Shown here: positions 19,287 to 21,058 of the stretch, piece after piece
Layout: every line of letters begins with the position of its first letter
How positions within the stretch are numbered: the first letter of the stretch is position 1
Source of the DNA: Funneliformis mosseae
Taxonomy: Eukaryota; Glomeromycota; Glomeromycetes; Glomerales; Glomeraceae
DNA: 21,058 nucleotides
Reading direction: 5' to 3'
NCBI GenBank assembly: GCA_910592005.1
Contig: CAJVPP010001291.1
Location: 1-21,058, forward strand
Translations under genes and position numbers: made by a program
Notes under the pieces: generated by a model
The model's input: the letters and a program-made list of their open reading frames with translations, nothing else
The model's database searches: none
Told to the model about the DNA's origin: nothing

Positions 19287-20775
19287 TTATTGTGTGTTCT
19301 TGTTGGCAAGAAGGGTGATTTAAACCATTACCTCTTTTAGTTATTTATGAAGATATCTGATGATAGCATTTTGTTCATCTATATATTCTTGAAGTTTAGG
19401 GTCGACAGGTTTAGGAGTGGAGGTGTTTTCATCGGATGATGAGTTAGCAATACGAGTGCGTTTTTTTTGGTTAAAATTTAAGACTAAGTCATGTGAAGCA
19501 GATTTATAGGGGATGTTAGAGGTGAAAAGGATGGAGGTAAAGTCTAAATTAAATTCATGCTTTTCTAATTTCGAGATGCATGCTTTCAATTCAGACATAT
19601 TTTTTTGCATCTTTGTTAACATGTTAAGGATTTTGTCAAGTTTTTTGTTTGTTTCGTCTGATGCAGTATTTTGAGGATTGTGAATGGAATCGTCAATTAT
19701 TTGTAGTCCTTTTTCTTTGTTGATGATTGGTTTTGAAGGAGTAGGAATTTGTTGGTTTATCCTTTTTTGAGTAGTATTTTTGATGATAAGTGAGCGAGAT
19801 CCAACAGGTTTGAAGCAATTGTAGAATCATTGAACAGAAGGTAATTTAGATCTAGGGAGTCTGGGTTCATCAACTTCGTCTGTTGATTTTTTTTGTTCAA
19901 AAATTATAGGGCATTTCATAACTATGTGGTCAGCTGCGTCACATTTGTGGCAGTATTTGAAGTCAGTTGCATACTATTGTAATTCATTGTTACCGAAAGC
20001 GTAATCATTAATGATGGCTTTCTTTAAGTCCTCAGCCGATTCGAAATAAAGAATGGCGAATGGTCTGGATTTATAGTTATTCAAATGAGAGATATAGCAA
20101 GATTTTGCTTTGACAGTAAGCATAATATCTTGGAGGTCACGGGTGAAAGTTTCAAAGGGAAGGTTGGTTAATTTAACCCTGTATTTATTCCTTTCTTTGA
20201 CTTGTTCAGGTGAGAAGCATGCAGGGTAAATACAAACACAATCATTATAAATATACCTAGACCATGTTGTGTAAAACAGTTTGATTGCATCTGGATTATC
20301 ATAGATGATATATGCATGTTGCCATAGGTCTCTAGTTTGTATGCGAATATTTGTGATGGTATCATATTTGGAGAATATTGAGGTAATCGTATCTTTTTTC
20401 AGGTTGAGGTGAATGTCAGTAATACGCAAAGTTCTATTTTGGAACTGTGTGTTATCCTTATGCTCAGTATAGTTCACAAATTTATCAATATCCAAATTAG
20501 GAAGTTGGATGGTGAGTGCAGCTTATATAGATTCTGCATTATCGAAGTAAATAACTGCAGAATGCACAAAATTTACATGACGTACATTCAGCCCTCTGAA
20601 TGCATTGTCATGTGCAAACACATTGTTGATCATACAGATGATTTGAGGGGTAGAAAGTTCCTTAGTATTTTTGTTAATAGAGGCAGCGCAAGCAAAAGGA
20701 GAAGGGCGAGAAATAACGATAAAGTCAGAGATTTCAGTTTTTATGTTCGTATTGTCTTCTATGGGAACAAATCCC
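19287..20775 (-). pseudogene. LINE ORF1 RNA-binding protein, copy 2 (5' truncated, decayed)
   Basis: Better preserved than copy 1 in the middle: 173 codons (19974-20495) hold two RRM-like domains, TLRITDI with WQHAYIIYDN, and VKLTNLP with RPFAILYFESAEDLKKAI. The zinc knuckle CHKCDAADHIVMKC lies at 19915-19957, just past a TAG (19974) that replaces a TGG of copy 1. A coiled-coil segment near 19560-19660 (LNMLTKMQKNMSELKACISK) and a Ser/Thr/Pro-rich tail follow, ending at TAA 19287. The N-terminal region corresponding to 4052-4251 of copy 1 is missing. Confidence 0.82.
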
Positions 20776-20935
20776 AATAAAAAATTTGATATAAAAATTC
20801 CATAAAAATATTAAGTTTTATAATGTATAACTTTTATGAAAAATCAGTATAATATATACGTTTTTTCCTTAGGTAAAAACCTTAAATTTAATACGGAAAA
20901 GTGGGAAAAATGTATACAAAAAATAAGGAAAAAAT
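20776..20935. other. AT-rich spacer between LINE copy 2 and the tandem repeat
   Basis: Not shared with copy 1. No reading frame and no recognised element. Confidence 0.5.
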
Positions 20936-21058
20936 GTATATTTTATAATGCTTTAACGGATGCAACAATCACGGATTAAACGTATATTTTATAATGCTTT
21001 AACGGATGCAACAATCACGGATTAAACGTATATTTTATAATGCTTTAACGGATGCAAC
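20936..21058. repeat. 46-bp tandem repeat, at least 2.7 units, open at the window edge
   Basis: Units 20936-20981 and 20982-21027 are identical, and 21028-21058 matches the first 31 bases. The unit begins GTATATTTTATAATGC and contains CGGAT twice (AACGGATGCAAC and CACGGATTAAAC). The identity of units shows recent expansion or homogenisation. Confidence 0.93.

Larger units (their letters stand above)
16530..20775 (-). mobile_element. Non-LTR retrotransposon (LINE), copy 2, truncated at both ends
   Basis: Same element and direction as copy 1, aligned from 16720 (= position 1) to about 20775 (= about 4051). It extends 190 bases further on the 3' side than the window shows for copy 1. Homology stops abruptly at about 20775, inside ORF1, as expected for a 5'-truncated insertion. 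On the 3' side it abuts the broken hAT transposase. The reverse transcriptase box reads F-M-N-D here, and the endonuclease reads S-N-H, both by a G-to-A change from copy 1, so catalytic activity is lost. Confidence 0.9.

Noticed and set aside
1..20775. The two LINE copies as the long terminal repeats of one element
   Set aside because: They encode endonuclease and reverse transcriptase of LINE type, are unequally truncated, and one is embedded in a hAT pseudogene, so they are separate insertions.
1..21058. Mitochondrial or plasmid origin from the high AT content
   Set aside because: Presence of LINE and hAT remnants and lack of any organellar gene point to a nuclear chromosome.

Overview
The window looks like AT-rich, repeat-rich nuclear DNA of a fungus, most likely an arbuscular mycorrhizal species close to Rhizophagus. 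This rests on the gene families present: an acidic/basic coiled-coil family that I recall as highly repeated in Rhizophagus, a degraded APE-endonuclease LINE, a hAT transposase of the DUF659 type, and a tyrosine recombinase. It is an inference from memory, not a database result. Almost every gene is broken by in-frame stops and frameshifts, so this is a graveyard of mobile DNA with no housekeeping gene in sight.

Layout, left to right. (1) 1-4290: a LINE copy on the minus strand, cut by the window edge at its 3' side, with ORF1 (RRM-like domains, CCHC zinc knuckle, coiled coil) and ORF2 (endonuclease plus reverse transcriptase). (2) 4403-13788: a block of decayed genes, nearly all on the minus strand: a coiled-coil protein (4403-5652), a second coiled-coil-containing protein of unknown function (6109-7058), a tyrosine recombinase (7198-8342), an unrecognised protein (8633-9145), and a large primase-helicase fusion (10235-13788) that joins an archaeo-eukaryotic primase (AEP) module to a herpesvirus-type origin-binding helicase. 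One plus-strand reading frame, a cysteine-rich zinc-finger protein (9255-9761), is uninterrupted. (3) 13879-14960: an array of nine hairpins, each with about 13-bp arms around an invariant TATTATATAAA core. The arms carry compensatory changes. A tenth copy sits just downstream of the primase-helicase gene at 10122-10169. (4) 14960-15950: non-coding DNA with an 18-bp tandem repeat and a palindrome. (5) 15953-16525: a truncated hAT transposase pseudogene on the plus strand. (6) about 16530-20775: a second LINE copy in the same orientation as the first. (7) 20936-21058: a 46-bp tandem repeat running off the edge.

How the parts may work together (inference): a tyrosine recombinase, a primase-helicase of viral type and hairpins of origin-like design make a plausible set for one large self-replicating or integrated element, either an endogenised DNA-virus-like element or a YR-driven giant transposon. 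The two LINE copies and the hAT are later or independent insertions. The inactivating changes are mainly C-to-T/G-to-A transitions, seen directly where the two LINE copies can be compared, which suggests cytosine deamination or a RIP-like process acting on repeats.
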